DNA of 64,000 nucleotides. It comes from Massospora cicadina (taxonomy: Eukaryota; Entomophthoromycota; Entomophthoromycetes; Entomophthorales; Entomophthoraceae). The notes below the pieces were generated by a model. That model saw only the letters and a program-made list of their open reading frames with translations. It did not search any database and had not been told where the DNA came from. Below are positions 21,829 through 33,838 of this stretch, one piece after another. The position numbers and the translations under genes are program-made. Each line of letters starts with the position of its first letter. Within the stretch, counting starts at the first letter, position 1. The stretch is taken from contig JAKSZP010012202.1 of NCBI GenBank assembly GCA_022478985.1, forward strand, positions 1 through 64,000. The letters run 5' to 3'.

Positions 21829-22541
21829 TGTAACAATTGTGATCATACATAATCCCATAACGTTGGGACTTATGAGATTCATGTGTGTCAATAGCTGCAA
21901 TTCCATTATTCTGAGTAGGGTTTTCCTATTCAGGTTGATAATGGAATAAATTTAAATAAATCGTTTATTTTGATTGGTTGTTCATTCTGAGGTTTCCCTC
22001 CATTTCTCCGCTGAGTTGCCTGGATGCCATCAATTCTGGTGGTTTTTGCGTTCCTCATTACCCACAATTATTTATCCTTTTTGGAAGTATGTCAAAGCAA
22101 TGTCAGCCCCAATGGCCCTCACTTTAGATTTCTGTTCTAACTTCAGGTCTACTTCTAATAAAGGCTACTTTTGTAAAAACCATTTTATTTAAATGGAGCG
22201 AGTTTTGTGGGAGCAGATGGCGATGCTTCAGGGAAAGGGGTGGATGTGCCAGGCTCCTTTTGGAGAGGTCTTGCCCTGACTAGTTGTGAGCCAGAGTGGC
22301 CTGAGGTGACAGAGGCTGGTTGGCCACACCTCAGCCTATTGACCCAGTGTGCGGATAGAGGTTTTGGGAGGCACCTCTGCCCAGGGTCTGAGGTGACAGA
22401 GGCTGGTGCACCGCACCTCAGCATAGTGTTCCCTGGAAAGGCCAACCATTTGGAAAGGACCAATTGGAGTTGGTACAGCCATATGGGGGAGAGTGGTTTA
22501 GGGCTGGTGGTGGGCTGGGCCTTGGGAGCCCAGTCTTGACA
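21829..22541 (+). repeat. Nested TRIM-like element, 3' LTR
   Basis: Begins TGTAACAATTGTG, ends CAGTCTTGACA. Holds two perfect 8-bp stems CTGAGGTG/CACCTCAG at 22301-22334 and 22388-22421, spaced 87 bp. Confidence 0.85.
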
Positions 22542-22546
22542 TCATC

Positions 22547-23600
22547 ATCCTTTTGAGACAGGACCACCCCAACAGCAGAAAGTGTTTCATCCATCTGAAA
22601 TCTAAATTCCTTATTAAAATTAGGGTAGCGTAACATAGGTGCACTAATTAGCACCTTTTGAAGTGTATCAAAGGCACATTGGCGCCATTTCATCCATTTG
22701 AAAATGGAATCCTTCTTTAGTAGCTCAAACAGTGGACCTCCAATGCAACTGAAATTGGGTATGAAGTGTCAGTAATACCCCCATCCCCAATAACAACTGA
22801 ATGTCCCACTTACTAGCTGGCTTAGGCATCCTCTGGATAGTCTTTACATTGGCGGGTTGGGGTCTTAGCCCAGTCGCATCCACCACAAAACCAAGGTAAT
22901 CCAGCTAATCCTTGAAGAAGTGGCATTTCTGGAGCTTGACCTTAATATTGGCCTCAGCCAGTTGGCGAATTACCACTTATAAATAGGTAAGGTGTTATGT
23001 GAATGTGCGAGAAAAGACATTAATATCATCAAGGTACATGAGTACACATGACAGCTTTAGATTGCCCAGAATGGTGTCCATTTCTCGTTGGAATGTATCT
23101 GGGGCATTACATAGCCCTTGCAGCATACAAGTTGGTTGTAAAAGCTCTTTAGATGTGACTATGGCGTATTTTTTTTGTTCTGCCACAGGCAACTCAATTA
23201 GCGAATAACTGGATATCAAATTCATTGCTGAGAAGTAGTGAGCTCCACCTAACTAATCCAGTGCATCATCAATCTGCGTCAGAGGGTATGAGTCTTTTTT
23301 GGTGACACTATTGAGCTTCCAGTAGTTGATTACTATGCAGTTAGTACCATCCTTCTTTTTAACAATTAGCACAGGTGAAGCCCATGGACTCTTAGATGGT
23401 TCAAGCATTCCCTGCTCTAGCAGCTTGTCAATCTCCTCAGTGACAACTTCTTCAGCTGCCCTTGATTGGCGGATTGGCCAAGACTTGATGGGGAGATGAT
23501 CTCCAGTGTTCAGTTGATGAACAACCCCCCAAGCGCACCCCAAATCATGATCATCAACCACAAAAATCTTTTTATACTTTTGACATAAAGCTTCCGCCTG
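22547..23600 (-). pseudogene. Gypsy-1 reverse transcriptase and RNase H N-terminal half
   Basis: Minus strand. 23561-23253 contains [20 protein letters not shown], then [20 protein letters not shown] (RT fingers). 23225-22995 contains QGLCNAPDTFQ and the catalytic box VLMYLDDINVFS. RT connection follows (LQKCHFFKD, YLGFVVDATGLRP, about 22950-22850). RNase H starts at FQMDETLSAVGVVLSQKDD (about 22605-22547), with Asp retained. The YLDD box keeps both metal-binding aspartates, but stops and frameshifts inactivate the copy. Confidence 0.85.
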
Positions 23601-24043
23601 ATCATTCTGATCTTCTGCTAACCCAATTTAATCCTCCTGTGACACAACCGCCATTACACTGGTAGGTGTCTTGATGGGCAGACCAAATCCATCCAAAGAA
23701 CTGAACTCATGAACCTAGTTGATCTCCTCAACTAGGTTCAGATGTAAATACGCTATAATCTGATGCTGGAAGATTTGAATTGGTCTGTTATGAATATTTT
23801 CTACCAATATCTTGATCTCCCCATGGCCCAGAAGTATGATGCCTGGAGCCATGTGGGGCTCAAGCTGCAATTGCTGATAAGACCCAATGATCTCCATATA
23901 GAGCTCAGCTGGCACACCCACTTCTAACTCAGTGTCTACTATTACTTGGTGTCCAGAGGAAATGGATATAGCTCCAGCTGCTCTAAGCTGTAGCCCCTGA
24001 TTTTCATATATCGGATGGGGAAGGGCCCAATTTTACCTTTTAA

Positions 24044-24470
24044 TCAATGATAGCGCACTGGAATCAACCCATTGCTGTAGGCAAGGTTGATTTGTCCCAT
24101 ATGCACTGAACTCTTCGGCACTCCACTGGAGGTAAAATAAATTGGTATCCGCTGTCCAAAAATAGCAAGGGTCTCTTCCATCATTTCAATGACAGCCCCA
24201 TAGTGTCGCATAAAAGTAGTCCCAATCAACAGATTGTAGTAGCTATTTGGTAATATTAACACGGAAGCCACTACAACAACAGATCAAAACTGCAAGGGAA
24301 GTGCGCTAAAGCTCATTCAGAGACCATGGTTTCTGCTCCAGTGGCCTCATACACCATCCTATGGTCTATGTCAGGTTTAAAAGATAACTTCGCCACCAAC
24401 TTAGTGGAGACAATGTTAACAGGAGCGCCCATATCGATTATAGCTCATACTCAGGTTTTGGCTACCACAA
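24044..24470 (-). pseudogene. Gypsy-1 aspartic protease
   Basis: Minus-strand reading AIIDMGAPVNIVSTKLVAKL (about 24445-24385), followed by YNLLIGTTFMRHYGAVIE (about 24240-24185), the flap and C-terminal part of retroviral-type proteases. The catalytic Asp-Thr-Gly reads Asp-Met-Gly here. The enzyme would cut the Gag-Pol polyprotein. Confidence 0.65.
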
Positions 24471-24949
24471 TGTCACAGTAAGTGCACTCTGAGTAAGATG
24501 AATACCAGCTATTTACTACGTGTAAATTCAGCGGTTCACGTTTTCCCAGGAAACTTATAATACCCACACTAACTGTAGGGTACTCTGTTATAATAGCGTC
24601 CACTGGAAAAGCTACCTCTACTCTGCTTAGAGACAACGCATCTGAGAACGGTTCTAGCTGGTCTGACAGACTTTGGTCAAACATTTGACAAGCGTAAGGC
24701 TTTAGCTGCTCTGGAAACCTTTTTTCTGCCATTTCTTTGACTTGTGTTTGAGGCAGCACATTTACTACTCCAACTGGCTGTTGGTAGAGGAAGGTATCAT
24801 CATACTGGGAGGCTTCTGCTGCAATTTGTACAGTAGATTCAGGTGGACGCATGTATTTGAGATAGCAGAAGTAGAGAGTCCCATCTCTACTCTGCTCTGA
24901 CTTTTCCCTGATAACTTTGATCCTGTTGTATGTAAGGGATCCATCAATT

Positions 24950-25940
24950 AGGGCACCATCATCCCATGTGCCCAGTGCAACTGCAATTAAAACAACTTAC
25001 TTCAAAGGTCTTACATCTGTGCTTAGTATAAGTTGGCCCACTCAGAAGGGTATTTCAAAGATGATCATCATAATTAGACCCACATCTGTAGAACGCCTGC
25101 TGGTGATCAACATATTTAGGGCCAAAGCAGTAGTTGGTCAGTTTTTGATTGGCAGTTATGGGATGGGTGTTGGACTGCAGTGTGTGGCCTGGTGGAACCT
25201 GCACCTACTGGTTTAATTCCACCACATTATTAGGTCAGCAACGATGACAGTGTAAATCTGGTTGATGTTGGGTGGAGGGAAAGTTACAGCTAAGCGATAT
25301 AAAATTGAACAAGTTTAAGAAGAGGTACATCATCCTCTAACAACGGATCCATGACATTGTAAAGCTCAGACTATGGCTTCACCGCAGAGGACATGGTAAT
25401 GCACACATTAACTTCAGATAAAATTCCTGACCCAATCAACACATGAGCTTCTACTGTAAATCACTCAGCAAATGCGGTGAGGGTCTCATTTTTCTGAAAC
25501 ATGGTGATCAAAAAACTTGGCTTTCCTCTGTAACATCTTTGCAGTTCCTCCAAACAACCGCAGCACCATCTCCTTAACTTATTGGTATGTAACAGAACTA
25601 TCTGGAAGGTAACAAACAACTTGATCAGCACTTCCAACATCCAAGGTTGAGATCAGCAGTTTTTCCCTTTGCTAGTCTGAGGTTCCTTCAGTTGCAAACT
25701 CAATCATCGAAAAAACCCATGAATATTTCCTTCATGATTAAATGGTGGCAGCTTTTCACTGCAAACTTTCTGGAGCAGCTCATCTTGTTTTTTGAGCGCA
25801 GTGTCCAATGCAACTTTGAATTCCTCTATGCAACGGGCCCAATGTGTCATGCAGTTTTCTTATCAAAACAACTGGACTGCAACATAGTAGGCAACTGAGT
25901 TTTTATTATCTTTATACTAATCAATGGGCCCCCTGTAGTG
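24950..25940 (-). pseudogene. Gypsy-1 Gag relic
   Basis: Between the 5' LTR and the protease the minus strand reads, in pieces, CIEEFKVALDTALKKQDELL (about 25830-25770) and FNHEGNIHGFF, compatible with the capsid part of Gag. A zinc knuckle CFNCSCTGHMG follows (about 24998-24962; Cys-x2-Cys-x4-His, last Cys changed). Heavily interrupted by stops. Confidence 0.55.
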
Positions 25941-25948
25941 AGCATGAC

Positions 25949-26505
25949 TGTTATAAAATTGGCATATATAAGAGATACATCAAAGATTTTTTTGCACAGG
26001 GCTTGACCCACTGAGCAATTAGGACCAATGAGTGAGGGTTAGCATCCTTAAAACAACAACAGAATATATTTTAATATATATGGAGCACTTGCTCCCACAA
26101 AACACTCTTTAATAATATAATAGATACAGCAGACTCTCTTTTGCTTACTCTCAACTACTTAACAACTCCCCTTTCTTAATTGCCCATCTCACTTATATAC
26201 AGCAGCTTTAGATGATACCACTCTCATTGCTTGGACTATTCTGTTCCACCGATTCTCCTCATTTCAGCTTGTTATTCTTTAATTTTCTATCAACCTAATT
26301 GTAGGAAATTTAATTTGTACTCATTGAAAATCAACATTGCCTTATCGCCTTATTTAGAGGCAATCTAATAAAAACCCATTATATCCCAATATCGCCTTGT
26401 CTCAAGGCACTCAAATAATCATAACAAATATTATTTTTAGAGGATTCTTCCCAATCCTCCCTAGTGGTCCCACTATTATCATCCAGTCATATCAGAATCA
26501 TGACA
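25949..26505 (-). repeat. Gypsy-1 5' LTR
   Basis: 557 bp, same termini as the 3' LTR (TGTCATGATTC to TTTTATAACA in element orientation). Confidence 0.92.
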
Positions 26506-26541
26506 ATTTTCTTGAAAGGTTATTCCAAGAGGAAAAAAGTA
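26506..26541 (-). mobile_element. Family A copy 3, detached 5' end
   Basis: These 36 bp lie between the Gypsy-1 target copy and the 26-bp direct repeat (26542-26567) that matches 14990-15015. They complete A copy 3 to about 1.9 kb, equal to copies 1 and 2. Confidence 0.6.
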
Positions 26542-26904
26542 ATTAATGATAGAATCATAAAACTTTAGATGGTTTTAATAAAACAAGTTAAATGTAACAT
26601 TAATAGAATCATATTTTTTTGATTATTTTCAATGAAAATACTATGTTTAGCTGGTAACTGAAATATCATGCTCTTGAGCTTTTACCATTTGTTAAGCTGT
26701 ACTGTATCTTTTTAAAAAAATAAAGTGATAATAAGGTTATTTGCAACATTGTTCTGTTAGAGAGATACACTGTCAAACAGATTCAATCTACATATAAAAA
26801 ATTTAATTATAAGATTAACAAGTATTTTCTCTTTCTCATAACAATCACTTTAGTTACTATGATTCGATTCAAACAGCAAATTTGGATAATAACACACAGA
26901 AAAG

Positions 26905-28326
26905 ATGGGCGACTTTAATAACAAAAATAATACAACATGGGCGAGCGTTGCGGCAAGTGGTGCGCTTAATGGTGCAACTAAGGGCAAGAAACGCCCTGGA
27001 GGGGGACCAGGAACCCAATCTGAAAAGAAATTGCAAACTCAGACACTATCTGGGTTTATGGTATCTACTGTAAAGCACGCGCAATACATGTACATTCAAT
27101 TCAACCAACCTTTGTCAAAGGTGGAACACGGGATCAGACTCTTCCTTGGGGATGAGTCACCAACCCTGTGGGAGAAAACATGTGAGGCACAGCCCTCACT
27201 TTTCCCCTCACATGGTGTACATAGCCACCAACAACATGGGCTGCAGCTGGATCAATTTTGGTTTCAAAACAGCTGATGAAGCTGATGCTGCAGCAAAAAT
27301 CTGCGTGGAAATTGCCCTCCCTGAGGGCAAAAATCTTGTGCGCACCGCGCGCACCAGATGGAACAAAGCAAAAACTTTGTTCATCTCCTTTGACTCGCTC
27401 CCAACCAACCTTCCTCATAAGGTAATCGAGGAGGAGCTCCACAAAGGTCTTATGGCCTACGGAGAAATCCAACAACTTGAATTACAGCGATTTCACTTAA
27501 TGCCTGACCTGTGCACGGGCAAAGCTATTGCTGTAATCAACCCCTTCCCAGAAGTGGAAGAGGATTTATCCAGAATTCCCCTCACAGCAGAATTTCACTT
27601 TGCAGATGGGGGCTAATTAACTGCATTCTGAGCTACACCGGAACGTGCACCACCCATTTGCAACCACTGTGGCTCACAGGGCCACAAGGAACATGCATGC
27701 CCTGTAAAAGAGGGCTTAATGGAAAATGATTTTTGTGAAGAAGCTATGGATGAAGATAATGAAAACTTCGCCAAAATGACTGATGGCCACCACCCATTCC
27801 GCTGGAGTGAAGATGGACTATACCCCATCGTGGACCCAGTTACAAGTAAACAGCGGAAAGCAGCAAAAAAGCCCATAAGAGAGCAGCGGCTGAAGCAGCG
27901 GCACACGCGGAATCTGCCATTAACCACGGACAAATTCAGAAGGATATTTCAGATATTCACCAAACCAACCAATCAGAACAATATGCCCAGGTCGAAAATT
28001 TTCACAGTAACCAGACTGAGCCACAAAGCGTCATCAGTCATGCACATACTGAGGAACAATGCAACCGCAATTTGGGTGAAAATGCGGTGCACAATGCAAC
28101 AAAGTTGAACCTCAAAAATATAAAATCCAATCAATAACCCGCATCAAATCAACATGAGACCTGTGCAGGAATTTGATGCAAATGCAAAAACCGCAATTCC
28201 ATTGAATCATTGGGCCAGATCAAGGGAACCAACAATGGCAGTGAAAGAGTTGGAGTACAGACGCGGAGCATGGCCAAAATGAGCCATGGTGGGATAGGGC
28301 CAGAGGGCTCTCCCAACTGCTCCTGA
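26905..28326 (+). pseudogene. LINE B1 ORF1 protein
   Basis: Starts at ATG 26905 with a basic, glycine-rich N-terminus (GATKGKKRPGGGPG). Then QPLSKVEHGIRLFLGDE and LWEKTCEAQ; after a frameshift at about 27205, WINFGFKTADEADAAA. An RRM-like segment follows (TLFISFDSLPTNLPHKVIEE .. CTGKAIAVINPF, about 27372-27545). Then a complete zinc knuckle CNHCGSQGHKEHAC (about 27662-27703) and an acidic tail, with the stop TGA at 28324-28326. Frameshifts and stops near 27610 disable it. Such proteins coat element RNA and take it to the target. Confidence 0.85.
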
Positions 28327-28344
28327 GGTGCTGCGGGCACCTCA
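28324..28344 (+). promoter_or_regulatory. ORF1/ORF2 junction hairpin, LINE B1
   Basis: TGAGGTGC-TGCGG-GCACCTCA: a perfect 8-bp stem with a 5-nt loop. The first three bases are the ORF1 stop codon. The ORF2 frame opens with GTG at 28345 and its first ATG is at 28357. Identical in copy B2. The position suggests a role in stop/restart translation. Confidence 0.6.
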
Positions 28345-31300
28345 GTGTTAATAGGGATGCTAAACATTGCGGGAGCCAGGGCTCATATGTCCCAAGCCAA
28401 AAAGCTGAAATTCCTGCAAAGACCTCTTGTAGACATCTTGGCCATCCAAGAAACCCACTGCCTACAAGGGGAAGAAGAATCCTGGTCAACCAGGGTCGCA
28501 CCATCACAATCAGTATGGACGTCTCACTGTGGGGTGATAGTCCAAAACAACAAAAAATTTAAAATTACAAATTCATCATCACACTTGCACGGTCGAGTCC
28601 TAGTAGCAACAATCATATGCCAAGATGAAATAATTTCGTTAGCATGTATCTGCACCATGCACTGCAACTGAGAGAAAATTTTTTTTTGAAAAATTTCTAC
28701 CCTCACCCTCCCACCAGATATTATCATGTTAGGTGATTTCAACTGCTGGGATAACCCCAATACAGATCGATGGCCTAATCCCAGGGGATACCCACCTGGA
28801 CACATTGAATATTGCACAATGAGGGCATCTCTTGGCTTACATCGATGAAACCCCCCTTGGGTTGGGACCATCTAGTACTAAAAAGGCATCTCTTGGCTTA
28901 CAGGATGCTCTTCCTGCCAATTCACCAATCTTTCTCCATATGACAAGACCCAACATACGTGAGGGACTACTCATATCAATGAGTCGTATTGACCACATCC
29001 TCATCCCACAATCCCACCACTCAAGAATCTCTAAATTTACTACAAAAAAGATCAATTTTCTGATCACTGATTAGTTATGGTGCAGTTAGCGCCAACCCAA
29101 TTCCACACACAGGTTTCGCCTTGAAGAAAGCTTCACCCAGAAAATATAAGATTGCCTGAGATATCTGACTGGGTTGAAAACAAGGCTACAAATCCAGAAT
29201 TCACAGCCCCATTCACTTCAGATCCCATCGGAACATGGGAAAATTTCAAAAAAAGATTTAATCAACAAAACCTGACATATTGCATCATATAAGTACACCG
29301 CGGACACGGCCACAATCAAGCGTACCTAGGCGGAACTAGACCACCTGGAAATAAATACTCTGAGATCTGGCTATAGCCCTAATTGGGGACGCAAATGGGC
29401 AGAAATTTCAGCCTGACTTAACAATCTCATCTTTGAACACCAACACAGAATCAAAGTATTGAACAAAGGTAAGTTCATAAAGGAAGGCGAAACCTGTTCA
29501 ACATACTTTTTCCGCCAATTCCACTCCCGCGGAAACCAGCCCACATGCACACAGGTCTGCAAAACCAATGGCACTGTGGCAACTGACCCTGAGGAGGTCA
29601 AGGCGGAATTACACCACTATTACACCGGATTATATCGTGATATGCCAACAGATCCACAAAAAATTAAAGAATTTAATTAAGCTGCCAAGATATAAAGTAC
29701 ACCACCAAATTACAATATACTATCCCTTATCACACGGGAGGAGCTTTGGGAAACATTTCGCGGTGCACCACATAGGAAATGCCCAGGGCCTGATGGGATA
29801 CCCTACGAATTTTACAAAAAATATTTTCAACAAATCACCCCCCTCCTATTGGCGTCAATGAACCAGAGTTTGTTGGAAACACGCCTATTACCAGGAGGCC
29901 AAGAATCCTACGTTATAACCTTGTATAAAAAGGGTGACAAGTTGGACCTGGCCAACTTGCGCCCAATTGCACTCTCCAACACTGACACAAAAATTCTAAC
30001 AAAAATTATAGCAGCTAGATTAGGCGCAATTGCATCTGACGTCCTATCACCCAACCAGTTTGGGTTTATACCAGGGCGTTCAATATGGAACAACATTCAC
30101 CCTATTGCAGATATTTGCCAATCCAAAGCAACTGGTGCCCTAGTCTTCTTGGATCAGGAAAAGGCGTATGACCGTGTTAGCTGGCCATACCTAAAAGAAT
30201 GTCTACATGCCTTCAAACTCCCATCAAGATTCATAAAATGGGAGATGCTCCTAACAGAATCTGCAACCATGGCTGTATGCGGCCCTGGATTCCTAACAAA
30301 CAAGATTAAACCACACAGAGGGCTCAAACAAGGGGATCCCCTCAGCCCACTGCTATACAATTTCAGCTTTGACCCGCTCCTCCGAGTAATTGACTCACGT
30401 CTCATGGGGATAGCCGCACAAGGACAACCAACAGTCAGGATACTGGCCTTTGCAGATGACTGCGTAGCAGGTATAGCAAACAATGAAGATGCCCGACAGC
30501 TGAAACACACTCTAGAGGAATACTCCAAGGTGAGCAATGCATCACTCAACAAAAGAAAGACAGAAATCATCCTTTTAGGCAAATACACAAACAATTGGGC
30601 CACAACATCAGAACCTCACACCAACACTCGAAGAAAAAACACAATTATATTACCCTTTGCAACACCTCCCACCACCACTCCTGTCCGACACCTTGGAATC
30701 TGGCTAGAATCAGGGGGATATGCTAATGAGACAATGGAAAGTAACCTGTTACAACGGGTATCCAAACGCGTCGCCTCCCTCAAGGGAAGAACCCCAGGAC
30801 TAACAGGACGAGTCACAGTTGCTAACTCGCTCATCCTCCCAATACTGTGGTACCAGGCCCATGCGATATCCTTCTCACCTACCTTTATAACCTCAATTCG
30901 CGCACTTATCCAGGGCTGGCTGTGGCCTGGCTCTCACCCTCCTATACGGATGGAAACACTATTTGGCCCACGATCAAGCGGAGGCATGGGACTACTAGAT
31001 TTTGAGAGCCATGCCAATCACATCCTAGGTACCTGGATAAAGGAAATCCTTGCTCCAGACCTCCCGCAACAACATTGGTCCAGAGCAGCATGGACTAACT
31101 TTGCACAGGCGCTCAAATTAACCAACCCACATAGTCCACCCAGACTACTTTCATACCTTGCCAAGCACCCTACTGCAACGGGTCCACATGGAACATCCCC
31201 TCATTTCAAACATATCCTCTGAACTATCCGCCATATGGGATGGACCATAGAGAACATGGGTACTATACAGGGAAGGGGACGACCCAGCCCCCAATTCAAA

Positions 31301-31963
31301 ATTAAGAAACCCAGAAAACCACCTCCAGAGAGATATGCTCACAACAACCCCAAACATAGCTAGGATAGAATACCTAGATATGTTGGACATTCCCTATGAT
31401 TTAACCACACAGAAGGCAGTGTGGAAAATGACTCACCACCCACTCCTACAATCAAGGATAAGAGCAAACGCCTGGCGCTGTTTGAGAAGGACCTATAGGA
31501 TGGCAGACCGCTCCAACTCCCTCCACAAACATGTGCAGTATGTGGAGGGGAGGGATCCCTACATCACCGCCTAGAAACATGCCCCCCAACCAAAGCTATA
31601 TGGCAGGAAGTCGCACGCCTGCTCAAGATTCAAAACGAACAGGAATTCTCGATATCAAAGAGTATCTTCGCGCTTCAGATCGAGTCACCAATCCCATCTA
31701 CACTCTGCTCCCTAATAATACCCATTGCAATGTGGACAACACATACGATTGCATTAGATGCGTTCAAGGGCATGGTACCAACCATTCATGGGATTATTAA
31801 CAGATTCCATGTCCACTTACTAGAGCACTTCCAAGCCTGGCTCTATGATTATATGAGATCAAGACAAAAAGCGCTCATAGAATCATGGTTCCCACTCTGG
31901 TTCCTCCACACAGACCCTTTCCTTCACACCTGCTCCATAGCAGGGGAAACCCCCTCAGAGTAA
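28345..31963 (+). pseudogene. LINE B1 ORF2 polyprotein (EN-RT-Zn)
   Basis: Endonuclease of the exonuclease/APE type: LNIAGARAH, ILAIQETH (about 28435-28460), LGDFNCW (about 28729), SRIDHILIP (about 28983). Stops break it, and the expected final Asp-His pair reads Asp-stop. Reverse transcriptase lies in an intact 457-codon frame 29849-31222, the longest in the window, with LRPIALSNTDTKILTKI, LVFLDQEKAYDRVSW, GLKQGDPLSPLLYNF and the catalytic FADDCVAGI (about 30450). The C-terminal finger CAVCGGEGSLHHRLETC is read best in copy B2 (here about 31525-31580, one base shifted). The intact RT frame implies recent loss of function, but no full ORF2 remains. Confidence 0.9.
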
Positions 31964-32130
31964 TGCACCATTTCCCATACCTGGCAGTCCCGCTGGCAAC
32001 AGGGGTAACTTGAGTACCTTGGGGTGCCCAATTTTTATATTTCTTAGTTATTCTCTTAGTTTCACATATATTTGGTAATGTCTGTCCCCTGGTCAGCTTA
32101 CCTCGGTTAAATAAAAGATTAACAAGTATT

Positions 32131-32304
32131 AATAATAAATCATTATTATAATCATAATCTCAAAAATATTAGAAACAATCTGCTATAAAATAAATTTGCT
32201 GATTTTTTATAATAGAAAAACTCAAAAAAACTCAAAGTTTAGAAACGTTTTTCACATTGGTTTTTATTTAGTCTATCAAACTGTAAACCAAATCTATAAT
32301 TATC
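32131..32304. other. Spacer between the two B LINEs
   Basis: AT-rich, no feature seen apart from the target duplications at its two edges. Confidence 0.6.
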
Positions 32305-32392
32305 TATTATTATGGATAAATGCTTGTAACAATCACTTTAGTTACTACGATTTGGTTCAAACAGCAAATTTGGATAATCACACACAGGAGAG

Positions 32393-33820
32393 ATGGACGA
32401 CTTTATCAATATAAAATAATACAGCATGGGCAAGCGTTGTGGCGAGCGGTGCACTTAATGGTGCAACTAAGGGCAAGAAACGCCCTGGAGGGGGACCAGG
32501 AACCCAATCCGCAAAGAAATCACAAACTCAGACACTGTCTGGGTTTATGGTATTCACTGTAAAGCACGCGCAATATATGTGCATTCAGTTCAACCAACCC
32601 TTGTCAAAGGTGGAGCATGGTATCAGACTCTTCCTTGGGGATGAGTCACCAACCCTGTGGGAGAAAACATGTGAGGCACAGCCCTCACTTTTCCCTCACA
32701 TGGTGTACATAGCCACCAATAACATGGGCTGCAGCTGGATCAATTTTGGTTTCAAAACAGCTGATGAAGCTGACGCTGCAGCAAAAATCTGTGTGGAAAT
32801 TTCCCCTCCCCAAGGGCAAAAAAAATTGTGCGCACCGCGCACACCAGATGGAACAAAGCAAAAACTTTGTTCATCTCTTTTAAACTTGCTCCCCACCAAC
32901 CTTCCACATGAGGTAATTGAGGAGGAGCTCCACAAAGGTCTCGTGGCCTACAGAGAAATTCAGCAACATGAATTACACCGATTTTGCCTAACTCCCAACC
33001 TGTGCATGGGCAAAGCTATCGCCGTAATCAGCCCCTTCCCAGAAGTGGAAGAGGACTTATCCAGAATTCCTCGCATAGCAGAATTTCACTTCACAGATGG
33101 GGGCCATTCAGCCACATTCTGAGTTACACTGGAACGCGCACTGCCCATTTGCAACCACTGTGGCTCACTGGGCCACAAGGAACACGCATGCCCTGTGAAA
33201 GAGGGCTTAATGGAAAACGATTATTGTGAGGAAGCAATGGATGAAGATAATGAAAACTTCGCCAAAATGACTGACAGTCACTACCCAATCCGCTGGGGTG
33301 AAGATGGATTATACTCCATCATGGACCCAGTTACATGCAAACAACATAAAGAGGCACAAAAAGCCTGCAAGAGAGCAGCGGCTGAAGCAGCGGCACACGC
33401 ATAGTCTGCCATTAACCCTGGACAAATTTGTGAGTATATTTCAGATTATACTGAGCCAACCAATCAGAACAATATGCCCAGGTCGAAAATTTTCACAGTA
33501 GCCTGACAGAGTCACAAAGTGACATCAGTCATGCATATACTGAGGAACAATGCAACTGCAATTTGGGCAAAAATGTGGTGCACAATTCACTAAAGTTAAA
33601 CCTCAAAAATATAGAATCCAATCAACAATTTACATCAAATCAACATGAGACCTGTGCGGTAAAGGTTGATGCAAATGCAAAAAACTGCAATTCCCGTGAA
33701 TCATTTGGTCAGATCAAGGGAACCAACAATGGCAGTGAAAGAGTTGGAGTACAGACGCGGAGCATGGCCAAAATGAGCCATGGTGGGATAGGGCCAGAGG
33801 GCTCTCCCAACTGCTCCTGA
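32393..33820 (+). pseudogene. LINE B2 ORF1 protein
   Basis: An early stop breaks the first ATG frame (32393); the frame is then open from about 32439 to 33122 for 227 codons. It contains the basic Gly-rich N-part, QPLSKVEHGIRLFLGDE, WINFGFKTADEADAAA and PTNLPHEVIEEELHKGL, with a pair of compensating frameshifts near 32810-32890. The zinc knuckle CNHCGSLGHKEHAC follows at about 33150-33190, then the acidic segment and a C-terminal tail ending SHGGIGPEGSPNCS before TGA 33818-33820. Confidence 0.85.
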
Positions 33821-33838
33821 GGTGCTGCGGGCACCTCA
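33818..33838 (+). promoter_or_regulatory. ORF1/ORF2 junction hairpin, LINE B2
   Basis: Same perfect 8-bp stem and 5-nt loop as in B1. ORF1 stop TGA is at 33818-33820, ORF2 GTG at 33839 and ATG at 33851. Confidence 0.6.

Larger units (their letters stand above)
20757..22541 (+). mobile_element. Short-internal (TRIM/LARD-like) LTR element nested in Gypsy-1
   Basis: Two ~714-bp direct repeats (20757-21470 and 21829-22541) with TG..CA ends surround only 358 bp of internal DNA without any gag or pol motif. Purine-rich AGGAAAGGGTAG (21817-21828) abuts the second repeat, so the element points along the plus strand. Target duplication TCATT (20752-20756) / TCATC (22542-22546). Inserted in the RNase H codons of Gypsy-1. 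Lacking genes, it must have used proteins of another LTR element. It could alternatively be a large internal deletion of a once autonomous element. Confidence 0.85.
18628..26505 (-). mobile_element. Ty3/Gypsy retrotransposon Gypsy-1 (no chromodomain)
   Basis: A minus-strand LTR retrotransposon with two diverged ~560-bp LTRs and the order gag, protease, RT, RNase H, integrase typical of Ty3/Gypsy (Metaviridae-type) elements. It sits in the 5' leader of A copy 3. The flanking 5-bp sequences ATTTG (18623-18627) and ATTTT (26506-26510) match in four positions, as expected for an old target duplication. All reading frames are broken by stops and frameshifts, so the copy is inactive. A second LTR element is nested in its RNase H region (20757-22541). 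The pol end shows a GPY/F domain but no chromodomain. Confidence 0.9.
26827..32114 (+). mobile_element. Full-length LINE, family B copy 1
   Basis: A 5288-bp non-LTR retrotransposon bounded by the exact 16-bp duplication AAGATTAACAAGTATT (26811-26826 and 32115-32130). Two reading frames: ORF1 with zinc knuckle (about 26905-28326), and ORF2 with endonuclease, reverse transcriptase and a C-terminal Cys/His finger (about 28345-31963). It ends in a ~150-bp 3' UTR with the shared tail GTAATGTCTGTCCCCTGG and a short AATAAA-type end rather than a long poly(A). The order EN-RT-zinc finger, without RNase H, fits the L1/Tad-like group; the exact clade is not resolved. Confidence 0.92.

Noticed and set aside
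30154..30603. Minus-strand ORF of 149 codons
   Set aside because: Antisense to the intact RT frame of LINE B1; the same shadow recurs in B2 at 35726-36037.
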